From positions 7,688,001-7,752,000 of the forward strand of contig JBHGNT010000012.1 of NCBI GenBank assembly GCA_043228905.1: a stretch of 64,000 bases of DNA, written 5' to 3'. This DNA is from Azolla caroliniana. Lineage: Eukaryota > Polypodiophyta. Below, one piece after another: positions 1 to 10,380 of this stretch (positions are counted from its first letter, which is position 1; each line of letters begins with the position of its first letter). The notes under the pieces were generated by a model. That model had not been told where the DNA came from, searched no databases, and saw only the letters and a list, made by a program, of their open reading frames with translations. Made by a program: the position numbers and the translations under genes.

Positions 1-186
1 TATGTACGCCGTTGTCTTGATGTGCATCACCTCCCATATCGTGGCGTCGATTTTGTCCGGTCTCTTGTCCCCGAACTGAACCGGCAACCAAAGATCTTTA
101 ACCACGAGCATGTCCCTCATCTTCGACTTCCACACCGAATAGTTGGAGCTGGTGAGCTTGAACATGGCTCCCAACAAATCGTCCAT
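1..186 (-). CDS. Copia element A gag, N-terminal fragment (cut by window edge)
   Basis: On the minus strand an ATG at 186 opens a 62-codon frame that runs off the left edge without a stop. Residues 10-30 hold the conserved start of plant Ty1/copia gag: a short polar stretch (LTSSNYSVWKSKMRDML), then a hydrophobic run and a Leu-Trp-Leu-Pro motif. Gag would form the capsid-like particle that packages the element RNA. It lies 16 bp from a canonical tRNA-Met priming site, which supports the start choice. The rest of the element is outside the window, so its integrity cannot be judged. Family assignment is firm; lineage within copia is not. Confidence 0.8.
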   Translation of the reverse strand, partial: MDDLLGAMFKLTSSNYSVWKSKMRDMLVVKDLWLPVQFGDKRPDKIDATIWEVMHIKTTAYI

Positions 187-201
187 TTTCTGTGTCGTTT
201 C

Positions 202-213
202 GCTCTGATACCA
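202..213 (-). other. Primer-binding site of copia element A
   Basis: The minus strand reads TGGTATCAGAGC, complementary to the 3' end of initiator tRNA-Met and the usual plant copia PBS. It sits two bases inside the LTR end at 216 and just upstream of the gag start. Confidence 0.9.
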
Positions 214-215
214 CT

Positions 216-990
216 TGACAGGAACTGCATGCTCCCTATACGCAATGCTCGGCCACAACCGAGCTTAGAATCATACACAAAAAACGGGAAATGCAAGCAC
301 GACACAATGGAGAGAAGAGTACACAGGATGTTTAACGTGGAAAACCCTGAGAGGGAAAAACCACGACAGTCCACTGACTGCTAACTATCACTATGTCACA
401 GTAATTACAACAGTGAGCTCACGGAGGCAACGACCTCGCGCTCATGATCTTCGCCACAGGCGGCGGTTACAACAAAGGCATCGACCTCTCTCTCTCTCTG
501 TACATTGTTACGTGCTCTAATCTTGTGCAAAACAAGAATGACAACAACTACTCAAAAGTTTGCCCTAAGTCATATTTATACTAATATGACTTTTTGGCTA
601 TTTACAAATATAGCCATCTGGTTCTCACCGGGTCTGCACCATTCGGCTCTCTGTAGCCGGGTACTCGTCATCCGGTTCTCACCGGGTCTGCACCATCCGG
701 TTGTCCGTAGCTGGGTTCTCCTCATCGGGTTCTCACCAGGTCTGCACCATCCGGATGTCCGTAGTCGGGTACTCCTCATCCGGTTCTCACTGGGTTTGCA
801 CCATCCGGTTGTCCATAGCCGAGTACTCCTTATCCGGTTCTCACCGGGTCTGCACCATCCGGTTGTCCATAGCCGGGTACTCCTCATCCGGTTCTCACCG
901 GGTCTGCACCATCCGGCTGTCCGTAGCCGGGTACTCGCTCATCAGCACTGTTCTTCTCCCTTCCCATCCGGAGGGACCTGTCTCCCAACA
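216..990 (-). repeat. 5' LTR of copia element A (775 bp)
   Basis: On the plus strand it runs TGACAGG...CCCAACA, so on the minus strand it begins TGTTGGGAGAC. It abuts the PBS at 202-213. A TATAAATA box on the minus strand lies near 567-590, in the shared motif around TATAAATATGACTTAGGG. It holds a conserved hairpin (247-264) and a six-unit 54-bp tandem array (about 622-950). The solo LTR at 49774-50629 belongs to the same family. The other LTR is outside the window. Confidence 0.85.
622..950. repeat. 54-bp tandem array inside LTR A
   Basis: Six units begin at about 622, 676, 730, 784, 838 and 892. Each reads roughly CCGGTTCTCACCGGGTCTGC, then CACCATCCGG, then a segment ending GTAGCCGGGTACTCCTCAT. 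Better-preserved units can pair CCGGCT with AGCCGG as a small hairpin. Apparent long reading frames here are products of a repeat period divisible by three. Confidence 0.9.
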
Positions 991-1466
991 CATATATCCC
1001 CCACGCTCACGAAACATCCAAAAATAAGGGTGAACATAATACGCAATTGAGGTATTGACCTCTAATGCATACAACACCAATCACATATCCTTTACATAGA
1101 AATCGAGACCTCAAACACATACGTAGCATATGTATGTGAACATAATACACAATTGAGGTATTAACCTCGTACACATACGACACGAATCACATATCAATTA
1201 TATGTCTAATGAGGTATTGACCTCATATACATATGTAAATGTTTTATACAACAAATTAATTACCACTACAACATCATTGAATCAATGAAAGAAAACACAT
1301 ATTAACTATACATGATTAGATTGGGTGAAGGAAGAATAGAAAAAAGAAGAAGAAAGAGTTACCGAAATTCCTTTGTTGATAGTACATCGATCAATCGTAC
1401 ATCGCTCGATCGCCATCCAACAAGAAAAAAAACAATCAACAAAAGAAACATGGCTCAGATACCAAT
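991..1466 (-). mobile_element. Leader remnant of element B, with a 107-bp direct repeat
   Basis: This AT-rich stretch lies between LTR A and the priming site of element B. The minus strand reads TGGTATCTGAGCC at 1464-1452, a tRNA-Met-type PBS, directly next to LTR B. The sequence to the left is therefore B's untranslated leader, interrupted at 990 by element A. Two imperfect copies of a segment starting GTGAACATAATAC occur at 1030 and 1137. No coding potential is seen. Confidence 0.6.
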
Positions 1467-1922
1467 TGTTAGAGCTTAGCTACTAATGTAAGCATATGAT
1501 AAGGATAAAAGATAGATAAATAAGAAAGGAGAGAGAGAAAGAGGGGTGCCGATCCACCCGACCAGCCCCGAGCGAAGGGAGCAAGACGGACTCGAGCCTC
1601 GATCGGCGTCCCATACCACCGTTGTGGCGTCGAGTCGTACCTGGCACTAGCATGCTCGCTACAAGAGTTGACCCACCACAATGTCAGAGTCTAGACGTAG
1701 TCAATAATGTGTCAAGTGAGGGTAGCTAGGCCTTATATTTATAGCTAGACCTAAGGCCCCCAAACAAGTTCACACGTGGCCTAATGGGTTGTCTCAATCC
1801 CAATGATTAAAAGTAATCCTCCCCTTCTTTACACTCTCGTTTAACCCTCACACTTTATCCACGTGTATAGAATACTACGATAAATTCTCAACACGGGATA
1901 TTATATGGTCATGCCCGTAATA
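1467..1922 (-). repeat. LTR of element B
   Basis: It starts TGTTAGAGCTTAGC and ends ATGCCCGTAATA on the plus strand. It aligns over its whole length with a second copy at 37391-37848, which ends CCGTAACA, so the terminal CA is mutated here to TA. The adjacent PBS at 1452-1464 fixes the element orientation as minus. The partner LTR would lie left of the window. Confidence 0.75.
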
Positions 1923-1949
1923 GGGTACATTCTAGCTGAGCTCATGGTC

Positions 1950-2314
1950 GAACAAAAGCCGATCATGCTAGTGGAGCGGACGATAGCCTCGTCACGAGGG
2001 GGCAAAGGAGATAAGTCGGGAGGAATTGGTAGTTGCACGGATTAGACAACTCAAGCGGAGGCCTGAGGATGTGGAACGAGCAATGATGAGGATAGAAGAG
2101 GTGAGGAAGAAGAACAAGGGCCAGTGTGACCGGCCGCAGAAGATCGAGGAAGGCAACTGGGTGCTGGTCTACGACAACAACCTCGACAACTAGCACCGGT
2201 CGACCCAGAAGTTTTCACGATGATGGTTCGGGCCATATGTGGTGACAAGTGCCAACAACAATGTGACGTACCATTTAGCCGAGCTCGACGGGATGATGAA
2301 AGTGTTGTCGGTTT
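1950..2314 (+). pseudogene. Gypsy family D integrase C-terminus, decayed
   Basis: One frame encodes the end of a Ty3/gypsy integrase: an Arg-rich helix (RIRQLKRRPEDVERAMMRIE), a Lys-rich segment, then EGNWVLVYD and the SH3-like end WFGPYVVTS...VTYHLAELDG. Two in-frame stops break it: TAG after LDN, where a Gln is expected, and TGA where an Arg codon CGA is expected. No catalytic core remains because LTR B replaces the upstream part. The family appears to be the same as the gag at 46677-48487. It would once have bound DNA and joined cDNA to the chromosome. Confidence 0.65.
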
Positions 2315-2964
2315 GAGACCCGAGCTTTGTCGTTTCTTCCCTTTTCTCTTCTGTGCTCAGTTCGGGAAGAAGGTGGAGTCCTCTGCTTGCGTAGGAAGCC
2401 CGTGTGCTCCGACCAAAGGCCCGTCATTCTGAGAGTGTGTGCGTGTGTAGAGCTCGAAGTTCTACCGTCGGCCGCAACCGGTTGTACTCTCTCTCTGTTC
2501 TCTGATTTATCATTAATTTACTGAGTCTCTCCGTGTGTTGTACATCCTCGTGTTCTTATCTCTGTTATGTGTCCGTTCGTGCGTGCGTATCCGAGTACAT
2601 GAACACGTGAGCTCTTTGCTGCTATCCGGCAACCGGTCTGGAATGGTATTCGATTCTAAGCCCATTGTCACAATGTTTCACATGCGTGTGTCGCTTGAAC
2701 GGGATTGTCGGGGCCTTGGACCAAGGAGACAAAAGTAGTGAGGAAGTGCGAGATTAAGATAAAGACATGAGGAAATATACATAATTTTTTATATAAATTA
2801 GGGTTGTTTTTTTTTTTTTTTTACAATTGTTAGGCTTGACACCACGATTTTGGTGGTTATTACAATAATCGGTTATAAATCAACCAAAGGGGCTAAAATA
2901 AACCGGCGAAGATGAGTCTAACTACTTCTGACAGCTATGTTGCCTCGATTCGGAGTAGCTCTTG
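2315..2964 (+). mobile_element. 3' untranslated part of family D element
   Basis: GT- and CT-rich non-coding sequence follows the integrase relic up to the LTR-like unit of element C. It probably continues at 21569 after the nested elements. A poly-T run near 2808-2823 and AT-rich DNA precede the junction. Assignment is by position only. Confidence 0.4.
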
Positions 2965-3552
2965 TGCCACTACAACCTCCCTTACGCCACTGGCTACCGA
3001 GTTGACTACCACCGAGATGCCAAAGAAGTTGATGTATAAGGAATCGAAGCCCTAAACTCTCGAGTAAGAAGTAGAATAGAATCTAAACTCATAAACCCTA
3101 AAAACCTAAGTCCTCTAGTATGTTGAGAAGAAAAGAAGAAGCTCTCAAACCCTAACCCGAGAAGGAAAAGATGAAAGAGAAAGGGAGGCTACCAAACCCT
3201 AACCCTAGAAGAAGAGCAGAAGAAGATGAAACCTTAGTGGTACACCCCTAAGCCAAAATGGGTGACCCCATAATAAGCCCTATTCCTCCCCTCTTATAGA
3301 GGACAAAGGCGCCTATATTAACATTACATGCTTTTTTTATTTACTTTGTCATAAATAAGGAAGGGGAACAAAATACTCCTTGGTTTGCACCAAGAGAGAA
3401 TTCAACTCTACACCTCTCTATATATACTTATTAGGCCTAACCACTAGGCTACTATAAATTATCTATTATTATTAATTTTCATTTATACATGACTTTATGA
3501 GATGTGTGTGGAACCTCGCTCTTTCTCACACCGAACACGCCACACCATGACA
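2965..3552 (-). repeat. 3' LTR copy of element C, with a ~312-bp insertion
   Basis: The segment from GTGCCACTACAACC to CACACCATGACA matches 21327-21568 closely, including the block around AAGAAGTTGATGTATAAGG and the block ending in the TGTC(A/G)TGGTGTGG terminus. About 312 bp (3050-3361) are present here and absent there. The minus strand also shows TAGCCTAGTGGTTAGG and GTTGAATTCTC, resembling tRNA A and B boxes. The outer left boundary is inferred from where the two copies stop matching. Confidence 0.6.
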
Positions 3553-3564
3553 TCCACCCCCACC
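3553..3564 (-). other. Polypurine tract of element C
   Basis: The minus strand reads GGTGGGGGTGGA directly before the LTR start TGTCATGG. This is the usual plus-strand primer position just inside a 3' LTR. Confidence 0.7.
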
Positions 3565-4174
3565 AAACTGCACATCCTCTGTCAAATACATTGGCATAAG
3601 GATGATATTTCGCCAGAAGTTGAACTAAGGATTCCTTCTTAGTATTGCTAAAAGGATGTACTGATATTGCAAATAGAAACATTGCTTCCTTGCGTCCTTC
3701 TTCGCGTAATTGATGGAGTGAAATGGTCAAAACTTGATGAGTAGATTCTCGAGGTTGTCGATACCGGACTTCTCTTGTTCTCCAATCTATGTTTGGATTA
3801 TGTAATTCAAACCAAGGTAATCCTAGGACAATGGGATGCTCTGGACTACTAATTATATCAAATGATACCACACACACAAAGCTACCTAGGACAACCTGAA
3901 TGGATTCTGACTCTTCTATAATATTCCCGGAAGCAATGGGACGACCATCAATTACTACAGATGCGGGGCAAGAAAGTTTTCTTAAGGATATCTGAGAAGC
4001 TTGGGCAAAATTCCGATCCATGAAACAGGAATTGGCTCTGGAATCTAAAAGTGCTAAGACGTGTACTAGAGGGGTACTTTTAGTACTAACCATGACTTGG
4101 GCTAAGAACACATTGCTAACTTGCTTAGAGGGAATGGAACCGCTAATGGGTTGCACAGATCTAGGGTTGTCCAA
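3565..4174 (-). pseudogene. Element C protease domain (retropepsin), truncated pol
   Basis: The frame contains a retropepsin fold: ALLDSRANSCFMDRNFA as the active-site loop, an IDGRPIASG flap region and the closing HPIVLGLPWFELHNPNIDWR block. This arrangement is typical of Sushi/Tf-type Ty3-gypsy proteases. The catalytic Asp-Ser-Gly is altered to Asp-Ser-Arg, so activity is unlikely. After the protease a short run (LLAKYHPYANVFD) is the linker that normally leads into reverse transcriptase. RT, RNase H and integrase are missing, and the polypurine tract follows almost at once, so the element is a deletion derivative. Confidence 0.75.
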
Positions 4175-5355
4175 CCAAACGGCTACTATTTTGGTTGGAC
4201 TCAGTCATTTAACTCTTCTTCTAATCGACTAAGGATTTCAAATTTGTTTGAGATTCCTGGGCTATCAATACTATTAATACTATCAGACACTCCTAAGGGA
4301 TTTGACTTGGGTTTAGTACAGGCTACAATTTTATTTACCTGTCTTCTTGGTCTATGGGGACAGTTGATTACGATATGCCTTGGTCCACCGCAATAAAGAC
4401 ATAATCGATTTGCACGTCGTCATTGCTTTTGTTCTTCCGATAACGGGCCACGTCGACGCATGGTGTCGATCTCCATTGGTGTCAGAGTATTTGCCTGAGA
4501 TACATCTCATGCAAACGGTTTAGTTGCGACCGAGGAGTATGTGGGCTCCGACCTAGGGCGTGGTACTTGTAATTGACGTTCCAAATGTCGTTCGAAGAGG
4601 CGGTTGTCATATTGGACCAATCGATTGATTGCCTTTGTAAGAGACTTTGGTTCTTCGGGGAAGGTTAAAAGTAAGTCTTTGACATCATTTCACAAGCCGT
4701 AGCGAAATTGCTCCATTAGTGCCTGATCATCCCAGGGGATATCTGAGGCGAGTAGACGGAAATCTGTTGCGTAGGTAGAGGTTGGACGATCACCTTGATG
4801 CAATCGTCGAATTTTGTTGATCGTCGTCCTGATGTTGTCGGTATCTCCAAAGCAGGTTTTAAACTCGCTAATAAAGTATTCAAAGTTATTATGCAAGGGC
4901 GATTGTTTTTCTAGAAGCGGAGCGAACCATGCCAAGGATGAGCCACTAAGCAACATGCCTATTAGGCCTACTCGGCATGCATCAATGGGGTATCGGGAAG
5001 GATGCATTTGAATGACTAAGCGTACCTGATTAAGGAACCCCCTGAATTGCGATCGCGCTCCATCGAATTTCACAGGAAGTCCAATCTTGGGCTCTTTATG
5101 AAATCCTTGGGGACTTGATCCTTGTTGTCGCAACGCTACGATGGTTGCTTCGAGTTGTTGTACATGTAACGCTAACTCCCCATGTTGTTGTTGCAATTGC
5201 CCATGTTGTTGCTGCATTTGCTGTTTTTCTAAAGAGATTTGTTGCAGATCCCCTAACAATCGTTGATTTTCTTGTTCCAATGCAACGAATTTTTCTTTTA
5301 GACACAGTAGCTTGGAAAAAACGGATTGATATTCTTGGGCACTAACAGTAGCCAT
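4175..5355 (-). pseudogene. Element C gag (Sushi/PEG10-like) with zinc knuckle
   Basis: ATG at 5355 opens 221 codons to a TGA at 4690; the same frame then continues with further stops to a CCHC knuckle. Residues 20-75 are a Gln-rich coiled coil (repeated QQQHG). Residues 85-221 hold the capsid core: PVKFDGARSQFRGFLNQVRL, then CRVGLIGMLLSGSSLAWFAP and later FGDTDN. The knuckle C-x2-C-x4-H-x4-C lies at 4360-4401 (CLYCGGPRHIVINC). It would have packaged element RNA. The class is best known from vertebrate Sushi and fungal Tf elements, and less common in flowering plants. The first internal stop sits where an Arg codon CGA is plausible. Confidence 0.75.
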
Positions 5356-5531
5356 AGTATTGGAAAAAAAGTGGTAAGAGGATGAGGGAAACCGAAAAGA
5401 AGACTAGAGGAGAAAATTGGTTCAAATTGTCAGGAATAGTACTAAAACAGAGAGAATTAGTACTGGAGAAGGGAAGTACTATTAGTACTAAGAGAACGGG
5501 ACTGCGTAAGACTCCCGAGAGAGGAAGAGAG
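5356..5531 (-). mobile_element. Leader of element C, left part
   Basis: Purine-rich on the plus strand and non-coding. It continues after the gypsy-1 insertion at 21006, so element C's leader was split by gypsy-1. Confidence 0.5.
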
Positions 5532-5536
5532 AAAAG

Positions 5537-5972
5537 TGTTACCCGGCCGGCAAGAAGGCTTAAGGATGTCCAGACCAGACTGTGAAAGGAATAGTTTATT
5601 CGGGAACTGTTGTAATTATTTTATTAATATGGACGGACGGACCGGAATCGGTATGCCGATCCGGATCCAGACCGATTCCGAATAGGTGCCGATTGGCACC
5701 GTTTTGTACTTCGCACCAGAGACCTATATAAAGGCCCGGTTACAATGTAATTAACAACGGATAATTAATAAAACTTATTGCCTTAACCTTTCAGTATTGA
5801 TTACCGTTCTGTGCTTATTGTATATCTTACGCGTGTTAAGGATGCATTGTTAAGTAACCAATTAAGGTCTAATTAAGCGTTGTGTCACAAGTCATCTTGC
5901 CATAACACCCTTTGGTGAAGTGTCTTAAGTGGACACCCTGTGTTAGGCTGTTGTCCGGCCCGAGGATTAACA
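5537..5972 (+). repeat. Gypsy-1 5' LTR
   Basis: 436 bp, TGTTACCCGGCC to GAGGATTAACA. A TATA box (TATATAAA) lies at 5725-5732 and an AATAAA polyadenylation signal at 5767-5772, so transcription would start about 25-35 bp after the TATA box and the R region spans the AATAAA. Confidence 0.93.
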
Positions 5973-5979
5973 CAGTTTT

Positions 5980-5997
5980 TGGCGACCACGATTCCTG
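5980..5997 (+). other. Putative primer-binding site of gypsy-1
   Basis: TGGCGACCACGATTCCTG begins eight bases after the LTR. It starts TGG as a tRNA-complementary site must. The tRNA species was not identified. Confidence 0.55.
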
Positions 5998-6027
5998 CAC
6001 AATCGTAGTGAACAGCGGCAGGAATGG

Positions 6028-8060
6028 ATGACTAGGCCAACAGACGACCCGGTTATGGAGAGAGCACGAAGACTTGCTGAACGGCGAAGGTGGCGGGAGG
6101 CTTTCCAGCAAGCAGCGGAAGAAATCCGATTGGATCGATCATTTTCCAAAGTGATCCGGAAAGTGGCGGAGGAGTCGCTCCGTTTGCAACAAAACACCTA
6201 CCCGGACGAAGGAAGCAGCTTAAGCAGCCTCCGGGAAGCGGAATCCCTTCTCCAGGCCTTGGCTGGAAGAGACGGCGAATCCGAAGCATTTTCAGCGCTG
6301 GAATCGGATTCGAAAGGGGGTTATAGTGCGCACACGAACTATCGCAACAATAACGACACCCCAGGAGGACCGGAGGACGAGGAGTCGGATACATTACCAA
6401 CACCGGAACTAGAGTTGTCAGACCGGGAACCCTCGACACTAGACGTGGAGCAACCTCCGGAGACGGAAGAAGACAAAGGAAGACCTTCGACACCGGAAGT
6501 CGAGCTGGCAACACCAAAGGAAGACCAGCAAAGACCTCCGACACCGACGGAACAGTAGGAAAGACCACTGACACCGCCAGCCCGCGTACCGACACCGAAC
6601 GAAGACATGCTGTTCCAGTACTCCAAGTATAGGGATGACCCGGATGCAGAGGCTCATGTTCACGTGTTTCAACAAACATGGGAGGCGAACCATGTGTCAC
6701 AACGGTTAACCGCGACCGAAGAGGAACGATCTAAGATAGCCGAATTCGGCCTGACAGGCCGCCAGATGGCACCGGACGCAGGACCCTAGCACCATCACCA
6801 CCTTTGCGGACCTGAAAGATAAATTCTTGCACTTCTTTCAGAAGGAGGTGGACCAGAGAGAAATGGTGGGCCTATTTTACACCATCCGGTAGGACCCCGG
6901 GGAGAGCATTCCGCAGTTTGTCATCCGGTTTCAGCGGATGCACAGTCAGCTTACCCGCGCACCTCCGGAGGAAGAAACACGGGCTATATTCTTAGTCGCG
7001 CTCTGGGAACCTCTACGAACGGTATGCACGGTCATCGACTTTCGCACAAGCACCGTCGACCAGGTCATCGACCAGGTTAGAGAAATGGAGAAAACGAGCT
7101 CTTGGCTAACAATGGGAGCCCTCCAACGAGCGTTACCAACCGATGAGGATCTCCGATTCCGGCAAGCAATCCAATGCACAACCTGCTTGAATTCCGGACA
7201 CTCGTCACTGGAGTGCACCATGCAGACGCACTGCTTACTCTGCCAATCTACGAGCCACACGATGGACCGGTGCGAATATAACTTATTGAATCGGCAAGCA
7301 CCACTAGTCCGGCAAATTGAGCCACGTAGCAGCCGAGACGAAGAAGACGAACGTTGGCGGCGAGAGGAGCGATATCGACCGACACAGGATGTCCGGTACA
7401 ACGATCTGCAAGACAACTATGACCGGTACAAGAGATATGACAGGTACCGAGATTACAATGGACGGTACAAGCATCACAACCGGGATCACTCCCCCAGGTA
7501 TCACCAACGACGGGAAGATTACGGGAGATATGACGTCCAACCCCGTCAAGGGTACCGCAACAAAAAGAAATTTAATAAAAAACGACATTTCAAAAAAGGG
7601 AGCCACCCATGTGAACCGGAAAAAGGCGCCTCAAGCAACCAACCGGACCAAAGCCCCGCGGTTACCACAGGTCCTCCACCGGGTACAGGAAATAATGCCG
7701 AATCCAGCAATACCCGGAAAGCATATTTCTATTATTGCCGGTAAGAAGGACATTATAGTAATCAATGTCCGACAAAGAGCTATGACAAGCGACCAGTAGT
7801 AAACATGATAGTTGCCGAAGTCACAGACCTGCAGTAGGTTACCACAAGGTCGAAGGGCAAGACGACGGAATGGGAGACACAAGAGGCCATCCGGAAGTAG
7901 GCAACGGAATGGGTGAAAAAGGCAAATGAGCGAAACGTAGCAGAATTTGCGCAGCAAAAGGAGAACACTGAAGAGCTTGCCGGCGGCAGTCAAACCGAAA
8001 ATGCGACATGGTAGGCATTGTAGGAGTGCTAGATCACGCTGCCATTAGGACGGCTCCTGC
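6028..8060 (+). pseudogene. Gypsy-1 gag
   Basis: ATG at 6028 starts an acidic, Pro/Glu-rich N-terminus with PSTPEVE and RPPTPTE repeats (about residues 115-176). A capsid-like region follows from 6607 (LFQYSKYRDDPDAEAHVHVF, then TFADLKDKFLHFFQKE and ESIPQFVIRFQRMH). Two Cys/His clusters come next: CTTCLNSGHSSLEC and CLLCQSTSHTMDRC. Then an Arg/Tyr-rich stretch (7360-7560) and a last knuckle (YYC...GHYSNQC) near 7730-7770. It should package RNA into particles. A frameshift near 6765 and at least eight stops break it; several stops are intact Gln codons in the second copy at 49279. Confidence 0.8.
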
Positions 8061-8880
8061 AACTAGTGCCCAGATTCACAGAAGGACTCAAGACAGGCAT
8101 GACGACAGGAGAAACACCACCAGCACCAACATTCTTCTCAAATCCGGAGGAGGGACCGGCGGTGGTAGACACGAACAGTCCGGCGATCACAGCCATCGTG
8201 AAGGGAAAGGAATTACCCGGAACAGTAATAGATGGAGGATCCGGCATCAATGTGATTAGCCTCCGAAGATGCACCACCTTGGGAATCCAAGAGTGGGAAC
8301 CATGCCCGTTCTAGCTACGAATGGCGGATACAAGCTTAGTACGACCGACCGGCTTAATACGAGATTTGGAAGTAACAATCGGCGGCCACACATTTCGCAT
8401 CTCGGCAATAGTGCTACAATTACAGGCACAAGGAGCTTACCCGCTATTATTGGGGCGGTCGTGGCTAAAAACGGCGCACATTAAACAAAATTGGAGAAAG
8501 AATATAATCACCTTCTGGCGGGGAAAAGCAAAAGTACGGGTACCGACACAACCACAGACGGGTACCGAGAAGGAATTAACACCCCTATATGCCGAATGTG
8601 TCAATATGCTGGATGGATTAGCAGACGAAGAGGTGGATCAATACTTGCAAGATAATCCGAAGATAGTACCCCTGTTCGAAATTGACGTAGTTGAAGTCGT
8701 ATCACCATACATACTGCCACCGGACGGAGCGAACGAAGAACCAAATAAAGAAGCGATCCGGGAGTTACGGCAAGCACAAGAAGCACTGGAAAGAGAAATG
8801 GCCGTATCAGAACGGGTTAAAGCATCCCAACTAGAGGAGGTAAATCTAGGAACTACGGAAGAGGCGAGACCGATGTAGAT
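8061..8880 (+). pseudogene. Gypsy-1 protease region
   Basis: The active-site loop reads VIDGGSGINVISL (about 8225-8260), with Asp-Gly-Gly where most retropepsins have Asp-Ser/Thr-Gly; this form is known in Tat-type plant gypsy proteases. The closing block is AYPLLLGRSWLKTAHI (about 8438-8485). A Glu-rich linker leads toward RT. A TAG at about 8312 replaces a Trp codon (TGG in the second copy), and another TAG ends the segment at 8878. The enzyme would cut the gag-pol polyprotein. Confidence 0.8.
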
Positions 8881-10300
8881 AGCCAAGGAAATGACTACGG
8901 AGAACAGAATGGCGATGATTACACTTCTCAAAGAGTTTCGGGACGTGTTTGTCTGGTCCTACGAGGATATGAGAGGGCTCGATCCTCAGCTCTATCAGCA
9001 TCGGATACATTTGAGCAAAGATGCCAAACTGGTAGCACAACGACGGTACCGGATGAATCCAAACTACGCCGCCAAAGTCAAGGAGGAAATCGACAAGTTG
9101 CTGAGAGTTGGCTTTATCCGTCCCATAAAGAAATCTACATGGCTGAGCCCGATAGTAGTCGTACCAAAGAAAAACGGCAAAATTAGAGTGTGTGTCGACT
9201 ACCAGAAGCTTAATGCGGCGACGGTAACTGATGCATTTCCACTTCCATTTACAGATGGAGTTTTGGACGCAATCACCGACCATGAGGTATACAGTTTTTT
9301 AGACAGATTCATTGGATACAACCAGATCCGGATGCACCCCGATGACCAGGAGAAAACGGCTTTCGTCATGGAATGGGGAGTGTTTGTTGCCGTAGTGATG
9401 ATGTTCGGACTCAAAACGGCGCCGACAACGTTCCAGAGGATCATCATGGAAATATTCGGAGAATTCATACCGGCGTTCATGTAGGTGTTCCTCGACGACC
9501 TCGCCATATACAGCCGAGAAGGAGACCACCTTCAGCACCTTCGACTGTGTCTAGAAAAGTGTAGGGCTTACCGGCTAAGCCTGAATTCGGCGAAGTGTGT
9601 ATTCAGCGTGTCAAGCGGAACGCTACTGGGGCACATTGTGAGCAAGGAGGGCATCATCGTGGATCCGGACAAAGTAAAAGCAATCCTGGAGGCACCGACG
9701 CCAACAACGGCAAAGGCATTGAGCCGTTTCTTAGGCCAAATTCGTTGGCATAGCCAAATGCTCCGGTATTTGGCGGATCTAGCTACACCACTGCATGTTG
9801 CGGTACACCGAAACCGTTCCAGTGGACCGACACCGAAGACAAAGCGTACCGGGCACTCGAAGTTCTATTATAACAAGCGCCGGTAGTGCAACCCCCGGAG
9901 TGGGCGAAGGAATTTCATGTGTTCGTGGATGCGTCTAACATTGCAATCGGGAGTGTGCTGATGCAACTTACGGAGCCAAGATGGTACTGGCCCGTATATT
10001 ACGCAAGCCAGAAGTTATCCCAAGTCGAACGAAATTATTCCACCACAGAAAGGGAAGCTTTAGGCATGATCTACAGCGTAACAAAATTCAGGCATTATTT
10101 ATTGGGAAAAAAGTTTTCCTTCCATGTAGATCATTCGACACTCCTCTACCTAGTGTCCAAAGCTTCACTTACCGGTAAGTTGGCCCGGTGGACTTTGCTA
10201 TTACAGGAATTCGAATTCGAGATATTCCACCGACTCGGCATACAGCACGTGGTAGCAGATTATTTAAGCCAGTTAGATTCTGGCGAAACCGGCGACGGAG
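8881..10300 (+). pseudogene. Gypsy-1 reverse transcriptase and RNase H
   Basis: RT fingers carry HRIHLSKDAKLVAQRRYRMN, the palm GKIRVCVDYQKLNAATV and FLDRFIGYNQIRM, and the catalytic box is FLDD (about 9488-9499), a Phe variant of YxDD. The thumb includes GHIVSKEGIIVDPDKVKAI. RNase H follows from about 9886: FHVFVDASNIAIGSVLMQ, then STTEREALGMIYSVTKFRHYL, then HVDHSTLLYL. Only one RNase H domain is visible. A TAG at 9482-9484 replaces the residue before VFLDD, where Gln is usual, and a frame change near 9805 plus a TAA follow. It would copy element RNA into cDNA. Confidence 0.85.
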
Positions 10301-10380
10301 TACCGGACGAGTTTCCGGATGCTGAGCTATTTCGAGTCACCGCGGAAACGGCAATAGATGAAACGGTGGCACCAGAAGAT

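Noticed and set aside
622-950. CRISPR-like array
   Set aside because: Units are contiguous without unique spacers, and the DNA is plant retroelement.
576-1050. Three overlapping repeat-rich frames, possible repeat protein
   Set aside because: They are frames of a 54-bp tandem array within an LTR; the period is a multiple of three, so all frames stay open.
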